NCBI GenBank assembly: GCA_027578815.1 | Contig: JANBTH010000139.1 | Location: 1 to 31,355, forward strand | Source of the DNA: Coemansia sp. RSA 1804 | Taxonomy: Eukaryota > Kickxellomycota > Kickxellomycetes > Kickxellales > Kickxellaceae | Direction: 5' to 3' | DNA: 31,355 nucleotides | Part shown: positions 10,991 to 19,967 of the stretch, in pieces | Layout: each line of letters opens with the position of its first letter | How positions within the stretch are numbered: position 1 is the stretch's first letter | The notes under the pieces: model-generated | Database searches by the model: none | Seen by the model: only the letters and a program-made list of their open reading frames with translations | Told to the model about the DNA's origin: nothing | Position numbers and translations under genes: made by a program

Positions 10991-11212
10991 ATGGAAAAGG
11001 CTGTTTTTAAATATACCAAACTTCCCAAAGACAAGCCCTCGATAACGCAAGCTGTTGACTACTCAATAGGTAATTGGGCAAGTGTTTATGAAGATATTAA
11101 AACAAATGCTAAGCAATATTACAAGAAGCAAAAGTTTGAAATTCGCAAGGATAATAAAAAAACAAATGCTGAGTGCACCTATTACATTATTTCTCCAGTG
11201 GAGGAAAAGTGA
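10991..11212 (+). CDS. Possible small lysine-rich protein, 73 residues
   Basis: An ATG frame in AT-rich DNA encodes a Lys/Tyr-rich protein (MEKAVFKYTKLPKDKPS...). No family is recognised and no signal peptide or membrane segment is seen. AAACAAATGCT, followed by (A/G)AG, occurs twice exactly 60 bases apart (near 11100 and 11160). It gives a KTNA...YY pattern in both halves of the C-terminal part. The ATG context ACCAAAATGG is favourable and a TATA-like box lies upstream. The amino-acid mix is less extreme than expected for random AT-rich DNA, but the case is weak. It could be a young gene or a chance frame. Confidence 0.35.
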   Translation: MEKAVFKYTKLPKDKPSITQAVDYSIGNWASVYEDIKTNAKQYYKKQKFEIRKDNKKTNAECTYYIISPVEEK

Positions 11213-11606
11213 TCATGCAACTATGATATTTGAGTACGGAAGGTTTACAGCAGAGGAAAATATAAGCATAATATAAATTTATTTCTTATTTGTTTATACA
11301 TCTGTAGTTATCAATAAACTAAAAAATACACATAAAGTGTAGAAAACCTTCTAATAATTAACTACTGAAATGAATAGTTTTTTTTAATAAAATGGCAATT
11401 AATGTTTTTACACAATTCCCATTTTACGTAATAATTGTCATTTTGTTTAATGTAAAACATTTACTAGCCACAAACTTTTATCAACATTAAAACTTGCCGT
11501 TTAGTTTAAAACCTAGTGCAATATTTAGTATTAAACATAACCGTTTGTTGTCACCACATAGCCTTTGCTATTCCATTGTAATAGACTACCAACATTTTAT
11601 ATTTAT
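11213..11606. other. AT-rich spacer
   Basis: Very AT-rich DNA with several AATAAA/TTTATT signals on both strands (for example near 11312 and 11390). It fits a 3'-to-3' spacer between the ORFs at 10991 (+) and 11607 (-). No gene is seen. Confidence 0.5.
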
Positions 11607-11798
11607 TCATTTGCTTCCCTTATTTTGATTTCTCGCTGGCAAAAAGTTACTGCGAGCATCAATTTGCTGCTGTCTCAACTGCTCATCAGTTAAGCCAATA
11701 CCAAACAACTTCTCGTTTTTCTTTGCAACTTTTGCAGCCTTTTTATTGTGAGGATGCAATAGTTTTCCATTGTTTTGACCTGATTGGTTTGAGGACAT
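11607..11798 (-). CDS. Small basic protein with LFG-type motif, 63 residues
   Basis: ATG at 11798 on the minus strand. The product is polar and basic (MSSNQSGQNN...HPHNKKAAKVAKKNEK), followed by LFGIGLTDEQLRQQQIDARS at residues 31-50. Residues 31-52 align without gaps to residues 26-47 of the 120-residue protein at 18325-18687: nine identities (L, F, G, L, E, R, Q, D, F) plus S/T, I/L, E/Q and K/Q changes. That argues the ORF is real. No known family is recognised. The basic N-terminus followed by an amphipathic helix could bind nucleic acid or a large complex, but this is a guess. No signal peptide is present. Confidence 0.6.
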   Translation of the reverse strand: MSSNQSGQNNGKLLHPHNKKAAKVAKKNEKLFGIGLTDEQLRQQQIDARSNFLPARNQNKGSK

Positions 11799-12521
11799 TG
11801 CTACAATGTTTTTCTAGAGTATATCTTTGGTTTCAATATTAAATGAATGATTGTGTGCACAATACTAACGTAGGAACAGTAGATTTGCAACGGAAAATAA
11901 CTTTTAGTTTATATAGTCCTTCCAAAAAGACTTGTAGAATGCAAAGTGAAAGCATCAATGGCTGTAGCCTTGACTGGGACATCCATTCTGCAAATATTGA
12001 TATTTTATTTTAATAATACCTTGCCTAGCAGATTCATTATTAAATTTCCATTTACATATCAATGCTCTTATATTCTACTTTTTTTCAAAATAAAATTGCA
12101 ATTTCTTTTTAGAGCATTTCCATTTCTGGCTTGAACTGAATTTCCGCTTTAAACACACAAGGCAATTGCTCGATGTAATTGCTACTTGGATCTTAGTTTG
12201 TGATTAAAAAACTTTTTGTAATAATGTAAACTGCTTTCATGAAGTGTTAATAATACTATTCAAATATATTAAATTTTAATAAAATATTGCCCCATTGGCC
12301 GTGCAAATGTAGGGTCTGTTTCCAGCTCATAATCTACATTTGCGCATAGCCAAAATAAAAAATTTACACGCAGTTCTCTTATTTTTGGATACACGAGTGT
12401 AGGATTTCAGTTAATAGAACCAGCTTAGGTTTAACAAGTATAGTTTGTTGTGAAAATTCAGATGTAACAGCAGTTGACACGCACAAAAGAAGGAGCCACG
12501 CTTATTTTATTAGAAGCTAAG
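11799..12521. other. AT-rich intergenic region
   Basis: No gene is supported. Short frames are composed of Phe/Leu/Ile-rich translations of T-rich DNA. The right part would carry the 3' UTR of the minus-strand gene ending at 12522. Confidence 0.5.
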
Positions 12522-14945
12522 CTAGTTCATATTGGCAGACACCAGCCTAGAGTACTTCTCTGTTACGGATTCTACAGAGTATTTTTTGGGTTTGCTATCT
12601 TTGGGCCGGCGGGGCTTCATAAATATACTAATTGCAGTGTCGACGTCTTCCTCAACAATTGGACAGGGTGCAAAGTTAATACCTTGGGCCTTTATTTTGG
12701 CCTTTGACGGAATAGCAGTTATTTCCATTCTATACACGCCATTGCTGCGAGTGGTGCAAAACTGATATGGACGAATCCGTAGGTTTGGAATATACTGTTT
12801 CTGGCGCAGAAACATGTGCAGTGTCCAGAATCTCAGTCGCACAGAATTGACGTATTTGGTTGGAAACCACGGACGGTCAACATACCTGACAAATACGCGC
12901 TCTAGCTGGTAAAATCCCATTCCATGAAAGTGCTTGTGGCGTAGGAAAAGACAAATGGTCAGCTCAACCAGCTTAATCTTAAATCCTATGCTGTCGACGC
13001 CATGGTGGCCCATCAGATGCGAAAAAAGCTGAAGCAGTTTGCGGCCGCGGTTTTGGCAGGAATAAAGCATCCATTCGTAGTATGCGCGGACAGCCTGTTT
13101 GCCAGAACTTTGTACTCCAGTCAGCTGCGGAAACATTTGGGGCATGATGGCTGCTGCAAAGTCTTGCGCTCTCTCGTGCTCTCCGCTTATCCTCATATGA
13201 TGTGCAAATATTGCCAGTGCTTCTGGAGGTGGCTCAATACCATGGCGCAGGTACTCCTTGAGAATAAGATTGCGTGTGCCTGTGAATCCTCTCATTGCAC
13301 TCGCACAGTCAAAATGTGGCTCTTTTCCCAATGCACTGCCCAGTTGAGTAATACCAGACATTTTAAAACCGCAGAGAGTACGCGTAAACTCGAGCAGTAT
13401 TTGAGATATGTCATTTGTGCCGAGGTTATTAAATTGAGGTGCCAAAGCCTCTGTGAGCCAGAGAAGCGGACCTGTTGAGTTTAAGCGGAGCATCCAGCTG
13501 CTTGCCTCGGATATAAGGTCTGTAATTATTTTGACAATAGATATCCGTGATACTGCAGACTCGAGAGCATTTCTGATGCTGGTGTAGTACTGCCTGAATA
13601 CTTCATTGAAACTGTCTCCGTTTTCCAAGTGCAAGAGTCCTTTGGAAATAGAGAAAGGCGCCATTGGTAGAGTTGATTTTAAGGCTAGTTTTCCATGTCT
13701 CTGTCTGCTGGCGGATAGCTCCAAGATGTGTGTTTTGTGGACATGCAGTTGGATTGCTAGCACTTCCTCAACCAACAGCCGTAGAACTGGATGACCAACA
13801 CCAAGCGTCTCTGTGTCTTGTAGAATTCGCATAAACGCTTTTCTATTGCCATTTCCAACAGATAGCACAAGATCTTGCGCCTCCTTTAGTTTACCAACAT
13901 CAACCAGCAGTCCTACAGCATGGGCAAGGGCTCCCATAGGCCAGCGGGCCATAGCAGACAGTCTGTCAAGATGAGCGAGGATACCAGGTATTTGTTTCTC
14001 TCGATGCGACCGAGTTAGTAGCAAGTGGATTAGTGCTACAGCGGCTCTGGCAGTGTTTGCAGAAAGTCGATTATTAGCATTCCCAGAAAGTGTTCTAGTA
14101 ATGGAGCTGTGGCCTTCAAGCAAGCCGCGGTTGACCTTTTCAGCCATTTCATGCAAATCAGCAGAACTCAACCGATCTGGTCGCTGCAGCGCCAGATAAA
14201 AGGCGGCAACAAGATCGGTAGTCAACAAGACGTCAGTTCTAACATCCCCGGCAATCTGACATGCGGTAAATATGTCAGAAAGCAGACGGGGAGTCAAATA
14301 AGGCGAATTCAGCACGCCTACAAGCGTTTGGCGAACAGTTGCGCAGTTTCCGGCGCAGATGGCAATCTCCAGATTACGCAGAGCATGGAAATAAGCGGTG
14401 CTTTGGCCACCCGCACCATCCTCAGCAAAGGTTGCAGCAAACAATGCAACGAGCTCCCACTTGGGATACAGATTGGAGGTGTCCTGGTCTGTGCGCCATG
14501 CGATCTCAGCCAAGTGACTGGCGGCTGCCAGAGGAGCATTCCGATCTGTAGTGGCAACGGGTACAGAGAGTCGGTTCTGTTTGGAATCTGCTACTAGCAA
14601 AGAAAACAAATCGTCGATGCACCTGTCAAGTAATCTGGGAGCAACGCGTGTTGGTATGCCCCATCTGACAGAATCAACCACCATTCGCTTGAGCACAAGA
14701 TTGATGCGATCCCATTGTCTGCGTTTGAGCGCATGGGTCAGAAAGTCAGAGTACTTTACGTATCTCGGTTGCGCATGCTGCCATGCTACCTTTTGTTTAG
14801 CCGCTAGCTTTATTTGGTCCGATTCGCCTATTCCTGTGGCTATGCTTAGTGCAAGCGGCGTCTTGTGTGCTTCTGTGATCTTCTTGATCTGTGTGGGTAT
14901 GCTTTTGGAAAGCGCAAAGCAGTAGCGTGTTAAGGGCTGTGACAT
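12522..14945 (-). CDS. Unknown 807-residue helical protein, probably mitochondrial
   Basis: One uninterrupted frame. The first ATG is at 14945; an upstream TTG was not used. The N-terminus (MSQPLTRYCFALSKSIPTQI) lacks acidic residues and is rich in Ser/Thr/Lys/Arg, as in a mitochondrial presequence. The body is almost entirely helical-looking with repeating pairs of helices (for example GALAHAVGLLVDVGKLKEAQDLVLSV), as in PPR or other helical-repeat organelle proteins, although I cannot assign a PPR register. The C-terminal 130 residues are more aromatic and basic (LERVFVRYVDRPWFPTKYV) and end in a Lys/Arg-rich segment. A role in mitochondrial RNA or translation is an inference from architecture only. 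Codon use is less GC-rich than in the kinase gene. A sequence resembling a 3' splice site (TTATCTATAG) lies 12 bases before the ATG on the coding strand. Confidence 0.85.
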   Translation of the reverse strand: MSQPLTRYCFALSKSIPTQIKKITEAHKTPLALSIATGIGESDQIKLAAKQKVAWQHAQPRYVKYSDFLTHALKRRQWDRINLVLKRMVVDSVRWGIPTRVAPRLLDRCIDDLFSLLVADSKQNRLSVPVATTDRNAPLAAASHLAEIAWRTDQDTSNLYPKWELVALFAATFAEDGAGGQSTAYFHALRNLEIAICAGNCATVRQTLVGVLNSPYLTPRLLSDIFTACQIAGDVRTDVLLTTDLVAAFYLALQRPDRLSSADLHEMAEKVNRGLLEGHSSITRTLSGNANNRLSANTARAAVALIHLLLTRSHREKQIPGILAHLDRLSAMARWPMGALAHAVGLLVDVGKLKEAQDLVLSVGNGNRKAFMRILQDTETLGVGHPVLRLLVEEVLAIQLHVHKTHILELSASRQRHGKLALKSTLPMAPFSISKGLLHLENGDSFNEVFRQYYTSIRNALESAVSRISIVKIITDLISEASSWMLRLNSTGPLLWLTEALAPQFNNLGTNDISQILLEFTRTLCGFKMSGITQLGSALGKEPHFDCASAMRGFTGTRNLILKEYLRHGIEPPPEALAIFAHHMRISGEHERAQDFAAAIMPQMFPQLTGVQSSGKQAVRAYYEWMLYSCQNRGRKLLQLFSHLMGHHGVDSIGFKIKLVELTICLFLRHKHFHGMGFYQLERVFVRYVDRPWFPTKYVNSVRLRFWTLHMFLRQKQYIPNLRIRPYQFCTTRSNGVYRMEITAIPSKAKIKAQGINFAPCPIVEEDVDTAISIFMKPRRPKDSKPKKYSVESVTEKYSRLVSANMN

Positions 14946-15169
14946 CAACGTAGCTGACTATAGATAATGAAAAAGGAAAGTAAAAAAGGAGAAAGATAAA
15001 CACGGCGTTAAGTTGTCACTTTGAACAATATAAATCTCTAAAAGACTCACAAAAAAGGACATGAACTCGAAGTTGTTTTCCTGATGCGGGAAAACCCCCT
15101 CCAGAAACGATAGAGTTATCTCCAGGAAGAAGTATGGGGCTGGGAGTTGCAGGGTGTTGTGTCGATTAT

Positions 15170-16363
15170 CTAGAACTTGTAAACAGAGGAGACGGAGAAC
15201 CCAAGCTCCCTCAGGGATCCAGCCAGCGGACCCTGGCCAGCATTGATCGGACGCACGCCACTCACGGAAGCAAGCATCGGATCGGGGCCGCAGACAAGAA
15301 CGATATCAGTGTTCTTGTCAAAGCCGCCAGTGAACTGTCTGATGGCTTTCAAATCAGGACGGCCGATCAGCGGCGAGGATTCTTCAGCAGCAGCGGGAGG
15401 GGACGACGAAGCGCGATCCACAAGGTACTGGATCTTGAGGCGGTTCGGATGAGCTCTGGCCAAGGCATCCAGTTCCTGGCGGTAAAGGATATCGCTCTCG
15501 GACTGCGAGCCGTACAGGAGCCTCAGCTCGGTGGCTGTTGGGCCGTTGTCTGCAGAATCATCACCACTACCGCCGCTGGCAAGGTGCCGCTCAATCAGCT
15601 GGTACATGGGAGCTATTCCTGTGCCGCCAGCAATCATGTAGATAGATCTGTAGCTCTTATTCTTGTTGCCAAAGGGCCACGAGAGAATCGGGCCACGCAT
15701 CTCCACCTGGTCGCCCACACGCGTGTCGTGCAAGAACCGCGACACGCTGCCGCTCGGATAACGCTTGACGACCAGATCCATGTGTCCATGGCGCGCGCCC
15801 GTGTCCTCATCGACGGATTCGGATACATGGTAGGCTACGGGCGTGTATGTTCTGAATGTCTGCACAGCATGGTCCTTGACATCCACAGCCCACACGCCCT
15901 GCTCCACCACGCTGTCTACCAGCTTCTCCTGGTCGCCATCGAACCGCGGACGATTCACGCGGAACCGGAACCGTGCGGTATCGTGGGTTAGGCGCTCTTT
16001 GGCAACCAGCGTCAACGGAGTGTACTTTTCGGGCGTCAGACGCTCCTTGATCTCGGGCTTGAGGAGATCGGTGTACAGGTGCAGGTAGTAGACGAAGGCT
16101 GCTGTTGCGCCCACGGCTTCCATGGCCCAGATCGCATACGTCCCCGGGGGCCGCTCCTTCTTACCGCCGTTTTCAGGCATTTGGTCGCTCTCTGCCGGAC
16201 TCTCTGCCTTCTCTGTCTTTCCAAGCGGCGCACTTTTTTCTTCCGTCGAATACTGTCGCCGCAGACCGAACGGTTGGTAGACTGGCGCTCCCAGTCTCTG
16301 AGGTTTGGCAAGAGATCGCCATGCCGCATAGCGTCGTAGTCCTCCTACTGTCGACAAGAACAT
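15170..16363 (-). CDS. Mitochondrial membrane-anchored NADH-cytochrome b5 reductase-like flavoprotein (Cyc2/Mcr1 type)
   Basis: 397 residues. An Arg-rich N-terminus (about 1-40) resembles a mitochondrial presequence, and TYAIWAMEAVGATAAFVYYLHLY at about 75-97 is a single membrane segment. The flavin domain follows, with RTYTPV at 171-176 (FAD-binding RxYT) and GSVSRFLHD at 205-213. The NAD(P)H domain has GGTGIAPM at 246-253 and CGPDPML at 358-364. The C-terminus ends in VYKF, equivalent to the V-F-x-F end of cytochrome b5 reductases. The family transfers electrons from NAD(P)H through FAD to b5 or other haem proteins. A matrix-targeted start followed by one anchor suggests an inner-membrane protein facing the intermembrane space, as for yeast Cyc2, which supports cytochrome c haem attachment. 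Mcr1 is the alternative; the length and long N-terminal part fit Cyc2 slightly better. The gene is divergent from dynactin, with a 295-bp shared upstream region. Confidence 0.93.
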   Translation of the reverse strand: MFLSTVGGLRRYAAWRSLAKPQRLGAPVYQPFGLRRQYSTEEKSAPLGKTEKAESPAESDQMPENGGKKERPPGTYAIWAMEAVGATAAFVYYLHLYTDLLKPEIKERLTPEKYTPLTLVAKERLTHDTARFRFRVNRPRFDGDQEKLVDSVVEQGVWAVDVKDHAVQTFRTYTPVAYHVSESVDEDTGARHGHMDLVVKRYPSGSVSRFLHDTRVGDQVEMRGPILSWPFGNKNKSYRSIYMIAGGTGIAPMYQLIERHLASGGSGDDSADNGPTATELRLLYGSQSESDILYRQELDALARAHPNRLKIQYLVDRASSSPPAAAEESSPLIGRPDLKAIRQFTGGFDKNTDIVLVCGPDPMLASVSGVRPINAGQGPLAGSLRELGFSVSSVYKF

Positions 16364-16658
16364 TTATGTGACAACTGTACAAATGAATTAAATTTCTAAA
16401 GAAATAAAGATAAGAAAAAGAAAGAACGGACTGTGTGATAGGACAAGATCGATCAAAACAAAACAGCACGCTGTATTCGCCCACACATAAATAAGCTCAT
16501 CAAAAATGTATGCACTCACACTCCCGCTAAGAACCCTCGTCATCGCCTACTCTTTTGTTTACCTTTGAAGGTTTTCCAACTTATTATCACCTTTGTCCCC
16601 CTTCAATCCATTTAATCATTTTACAAGACACACAATCTGAATTTAATAAAACATCGCA
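16364..16658. promoter_or_regulatory. Shared divergent promoter region
   Basis: 295 bases separate the ATG of the b5-reductase-like gene (-) from the ATG of dynactin subunit 2 (+). It must hold the 5' UTRs and core promoters of both. A CACTCAC motif lies near 16513 and a pyrimidine-rich stretch at about 16540-16620. No clear TATA box was identified. Confidence 0.6.
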
Positions 16659-18083
16659 ATGGCCGCAAGCGTAGCTGCCTCGGAATATGCCGCGGCCTCA
16701 AAGTACTCGTCTTCCTCAAAGTACGCCAATCTCCCAGACATTGATGTGGGCCAGCCAGATGTGTACGAGACTCCCGATGTGCCAGACACCGAGGATCAGT
16801 ATGGAAATGAAGCTTTTGCCGAGCAACCCTTGTCGGAGGACATTTCGGTAGCCAGTATCACAGCGAACAAGGCAGCCGAGCGGTTCCGGGTGTCGTCGGG
16901 CGACATTGATGGGAAAAAGTCAGCGCTGGTCCGGTACCAGCGGTCGTTGTTTCGCACGCTACAGCTAGAGTCACTTTTTATTTCAGCCAGCGGTGGAAGT
17001 AACAATGACAATAGCAGCATTGAGGTGAGGTCTGGAGGAGCAGCTGGCGGCTCGTCTCATCCGGTGCTGGTTAACGAGACGCCTGAACAGCGGCTCCGTC
17101 GTCTGGTATATGAAACACAAGAGCTTGAGCAACAGCTGGCTGCGAATGCCACAGACTCTTCTGTGGCTTCTTCGAAACAGAATGTGGCACTGATGGAGCT
17201 GGTTGCAGGACTGAACGCCGATCTTGCGCAACTGAGCGACAAGACCCGGAGCGCTGGCAGTGGGCTGGTACCGCAGGCGCTGTGGCAGCGGCTGGAAGCA
17301 GCAGCACTAGCGGGTGACGATGGCGACAAGATGGAGGTAGACGAAGCCAGAGACGCTGTGGAGGGTGGGACGCACGGGGAGATGAGGACGAGGGGCAGAA
17401 ACACTGGTACAGCCTCTACGGATGCCGAGGAGGGAGTCGGACAAATGGAGGCTCGGATTGCAGCACTTGAGAGGACACTGGGCGCAGCACACAGTCTGCC
17501 CAAGGATCCATCTGTTGGCCATGCGCTGGTTGACACAGTCTCGCGTCTGCGAAAGCAAATCGAGATCCTTGCTGACCCGCATCGTGTGGATGCGATCCAC
17601 CGTCGCGTCAAGCAGGCGCTTGTCGATATGGATCGTCTGGAGGCAGTGGCCAATGCACAGACACAGGGTACCAAATCGACAGCTCTGGGCGGTGCGGATG
17701 GAGCCAAAGGTTCCAGTTCTACAGACACTGCAGGTGCAAGCGGAGCCCAGACAATTGACCCAGCCGTGGCTAGGCGCGTTGAAGAAACGTACGAGAAACT
17801 GGTAGGCATTGACTCTTTTATTGAACTGGTACCGGCTACTGCACGACGCTTGCAGAGCCTGGCTAAGCTCCATGCCCAGGCGTCCGACGTTGTTGCGCGC
17901 ATTGGCGGGATTGAGTCTGAGCAGCAGAGCATTGGTGAGGAGCTCGGTATTATCAAGGACATTGCTGCTGGGCTGAAGACGTCAATGGCGGACAATGCGA
18001 CTGTGCTGAAGGACAACATGAGGCATCTGGATACGCGTATTGGCTCCCTTAACGACCGCCTTTCTGCTCTTTTACGTAACTAA
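16659..18083 (+). CDS. DCTN2: Dynactin subunit 2 (dynamitin, p50)
   Basis: 474 residues. The N-terminal KYANLPDID (21-29) followed by QPDVYETPDVPD is the family signature. The rest consists of coiled-coil-type heptads (ETQELEQQL, RIAALERTL, RRVEETYEKL, RIGGIESEQQSIGEEL) joined by Gly/Ser linkers, ending in LNDRLSALLRN. Dynamitin is part of the dynactin shoulder, links the Arp1 filament to p150, and is needed for dynein-driven movement of nuclei and vesicles. Length is somewhat above the animal protein (about 400 residues), mainly from linkers near residues 215-260 and 335-365. The frame is continuous without introns. The ATG at 16659 is the first and sits just before the conserved block. Confidence 0.95.
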   Translation: MAASVAASEYAAASKYSSSSKYANLPDIDVGQPDVYETPDVPDTEDQYGNEAFAEQPLSEDISVASITANKAAERFRVSSGDIDGKKSALVRYQRSLFRTLQLESLFISASGGSNNDNSSIEVRSGGAAGGSSHPVLVNETPEQRLRRLVYETQELEQQLAANATDSSVASSKQNVALMELVAGLNADLAQLSDKTRSAGSGLVPQALWQRLEAAALAGDDGDKMEVDEARDAVEGGTHGEMRTRGRNTGTASTDAEEGVGQMEARIAALERTLGAAHSLPKDPSVGHALVDTVSRLRKQIEILADPHRVDAIHRRVKQALVDMDRLEAVANAQTQGTKSTALGGADGAKGSSSTDTAGASGAQTIDPAVARRVEETYEKLVGIDSFIELVPATARRLQSLAKLHAQASDVVARIGGIESEQQSIGEELGIIKDIAAGLKTSMADNATVLKDNMRHLDTRIGSLNDRLSALLRN

Positions 18084-18324
18084 TGGTCTGGTTGTTTCCT
18101 GTTTCCTAACTTGTTTTCGGATGAATAGTGCTGAAGCGCAGCGCCTATGCGTAATACAACATAAGCTGAAGATAGAATGATTCTAGATGTAAGCACCTTT
18201 CAATACAAGCCTAGGATTAATTAAAGTATTATAAAAGGCAATTGTGCCCATGTCGTTTATTGGTAAAAATGTGTTTTAATTATTTAAAAAACATTTACTA
18301 ATAACTGTACTCTTCATGGAACAA

Positions 18325-18687
18325 TTACTCAGCTTTTTTTTTACCAGTCTTATTCTTCTTTTTCTTTGACTTCTTCTTAGTTCCGGAGGATTGTGATTCT
18401 GAGCTGCCATTATTGTCACTAGCCTCTGTTTTAGCGGGTTGTGATAATTGACTATCTTCTTTGGCCTGTTTTTCTGCCCTTTTCTTTTTCGCCTGCTCAA
18501 TTCTCTTGAAAAATGATGTTGAGGTTCCTCTTGGCGGCCCACCTCTAAAATATTGAGCAGAATCATTTATCTGTTTTCTTATTTCTTCCTTGCTTAGGTC
18601 ATGTCCAAATAGTGCCATATTTGCAACAAGTGTACCTCCAACATCTCTATCACTCCCTTGAGCTCTACTCCTACTTCCAGGAGGCAT
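18325..18687 (-). CDS. Small lysine-tailed protein with LFG-type motif, 120 residues
   Basis: ATG at 18687 on the minus strand. The N-terminus is Ser/Arg/Gly-rich, then MALFGHDLSKEEIRKQINDS (24-43), a predicted amphipathic helix, and a second charged helix (FFKRIEQAKKKRAEKQAKED). A Ser/Gln/Asn linker follows, and the tail is almost pure Lys (KKKSKKKKNKTGKKK). Residues 26-47 match residues 31-52 of the 63-residue protein at 11607-11798 (nine identities of 22). The Lys tail could be a nuclear or nucleolar signal or an RNA-contact region. No named family is recognised. It is convergent with dynactin; 241 bases separate the stop codons. Confidence 0.7.
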   Translation of the reverse strand: MPPGSRSRAQGSDRDVGGTLVANMALFGHDLSKEEIRKQINDSAQYFRGGPPRGTSTSFFKRIEQAKKKRAEKQAKEDSQLSQPAKTEASDNNGSSESQSSGTKKKSKKKKNKTGKKKAE

Positions 18688-19469
18688 TGTTAATGTATTT
18701 TTGTAAAAAAAATATGTGCTAGTAAGTAGTAAACAAATTTCTAATATATTTCATTTAAAACGCAGACCACGATAAAGAAAATATAAAACGTTTCATATAG
18801 CGTTTAGTTGGAAGAAAAAATGTCTGTCAATTTATATGGCGTTGCGGACAATTAATTAATAAAATAAATAATTATTGCATGTAAAGGCAAAAATAAAAAT
18901 TATTTGATATGGTCACTTGAACTCTTTATTGCACGAAATATAATATCATATTTGCACAGGTATAGATTTTGTTTTAATTTGCAATATGATTTGACGACCA
19001 ACAAGGAAAAAAATAGTCATTTCCTATTAACTGACACGTTGTCTTTATTGCGGGCAGCTTTTCATGAATTTCTTGATATATTTTAACATTATTTAATGAC
19101 TACCACGTTGTGGAAAACAAGTGACTACACTTTTTTTTTACTTTTTATTGGCAACGACCACTCGGTCTTTATTCGGGTTTTAAAAACTTGTGGATTTCAA
19201 AATATATTAGGCAAGCTTTCTACAATAGGTTTCTTAACCAATCCCTGAGCTTCAGTTGCTTACGTATGCTTTGAGTACAATGTTTGTGCCATCGCCTGCA
19301 GCGAGTTTCTACTGATATGGCTAGAAATAATTAAAAACATATTTAACTCCAAAGAATGTGAGCTAGTAAGCTATTAGTTTGTATAATTATTATATTGGCT
19401 ACTGTGAAACTACTGGGCTTGAGTCCAACAAATTGTTGTTAGATTACGCCTATTGCTAATCTACGACAA

Positions 19470-19667
19470 TCAGAACAGGGCTACCTTGAACTGTTTATCT
19501 GATGTCGATATATCCCTTTTGTGGGTTGTTTGTTGTCGATCACTGAACTGGCTTCTGGATTCAACCAAGGTTGAAAGTAAAAGTGGGTATGTATCTCCTG
19601 CGACCCTTTCCTGCACAACTTCAACTTTTTTGCCCCAGCTTGGGGAAGGATTCTCATTGATTTGCAT
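19470..19667 (-). other. Possible relic minus-strand ORF, 65 codons
   Basis: An ATG frame encodes a polar protein (SPSWGKKVEVVQERVAGDTY...) of ordinary composition in an AT-rich region. Further upstream on the same strand (about 19670-19800) another frame reads VCPICHVTIA, resembling a zinc-binding knuckle, but the two are not in one open frame. They could be pieces of a decayed gene or mobile element, or exons of an unrecognised gene. I cannot identify a family. Confidence 0.2.
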
Positions 19668-19703
19668 TTTATGCTTGAATAATGCGATACCTGGCTTGAT
19701 CAG

Positions 19704-19728
19704 TGGATCCGGTTGCTTGGCGGATCCA
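19704..19728. repeat. 8-bp perfect inverted repeat
   Basis: TGGATCCG at 19704-19711 and CGGATCCA at 19721-19728 flank the 9-base spacer GTTGCTTGG. The pair could form a short hairpin. It lies within the possible relic. Confidence 0.6.
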
Positions 19729-19967
19729 CAAACTGCTTACGTACGCAGTCGCGATGGTAACATGGCAAATTGGACATACCCCGATAGGCGAGAGAATATT
19801 GCAGTTTTTTTTTCTTTCGTTTCTTTCAGTTTTATTTTTCATTATATTGAATATTCACCTTTAATGCTGCCAAATAATTAAAAACAATAACGATACATTA
19901 AAATTGTTGGTTGAATAATAGGCAACTTCTTTTTTACATACTTTTCACTGTCTCTTGTTGTTTTAGT

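Larger units (their letters stand above)
18688..19967. other. AT-rich spacer with weak repeats and a possible relic ORF
   Basis: No intact gene is supported. CTTTATTGC/CGG-like words recur near 18924, 19043 and 19166, about 120 bases apart. An 8-bp perfect inverted repeat (TGGATCCG/CGGATCCA) lies at 19704-19728. The segment 19470-19800 is less AT-rich than its surroundings and holds a minus-strand frame described separately. A TTGTTGTTTTAG acceptor-like sequence ends the region just before the F-box ATG. Confidence 0.45.

Noticed and set aside
15134..15991. 285-codon plus-strand frame opposite the b5 reductase-like gene
   Set aside because: The minus strand carries all the flavin and nucleotide motifs; the plus frame is a shadow.
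17057..18019. 320-codon minus-strand frame opposite dynactin
   Set aside because: A shadow frame over a clear dynamitin coding sequence with Ser/Cys-rich, family-less content.
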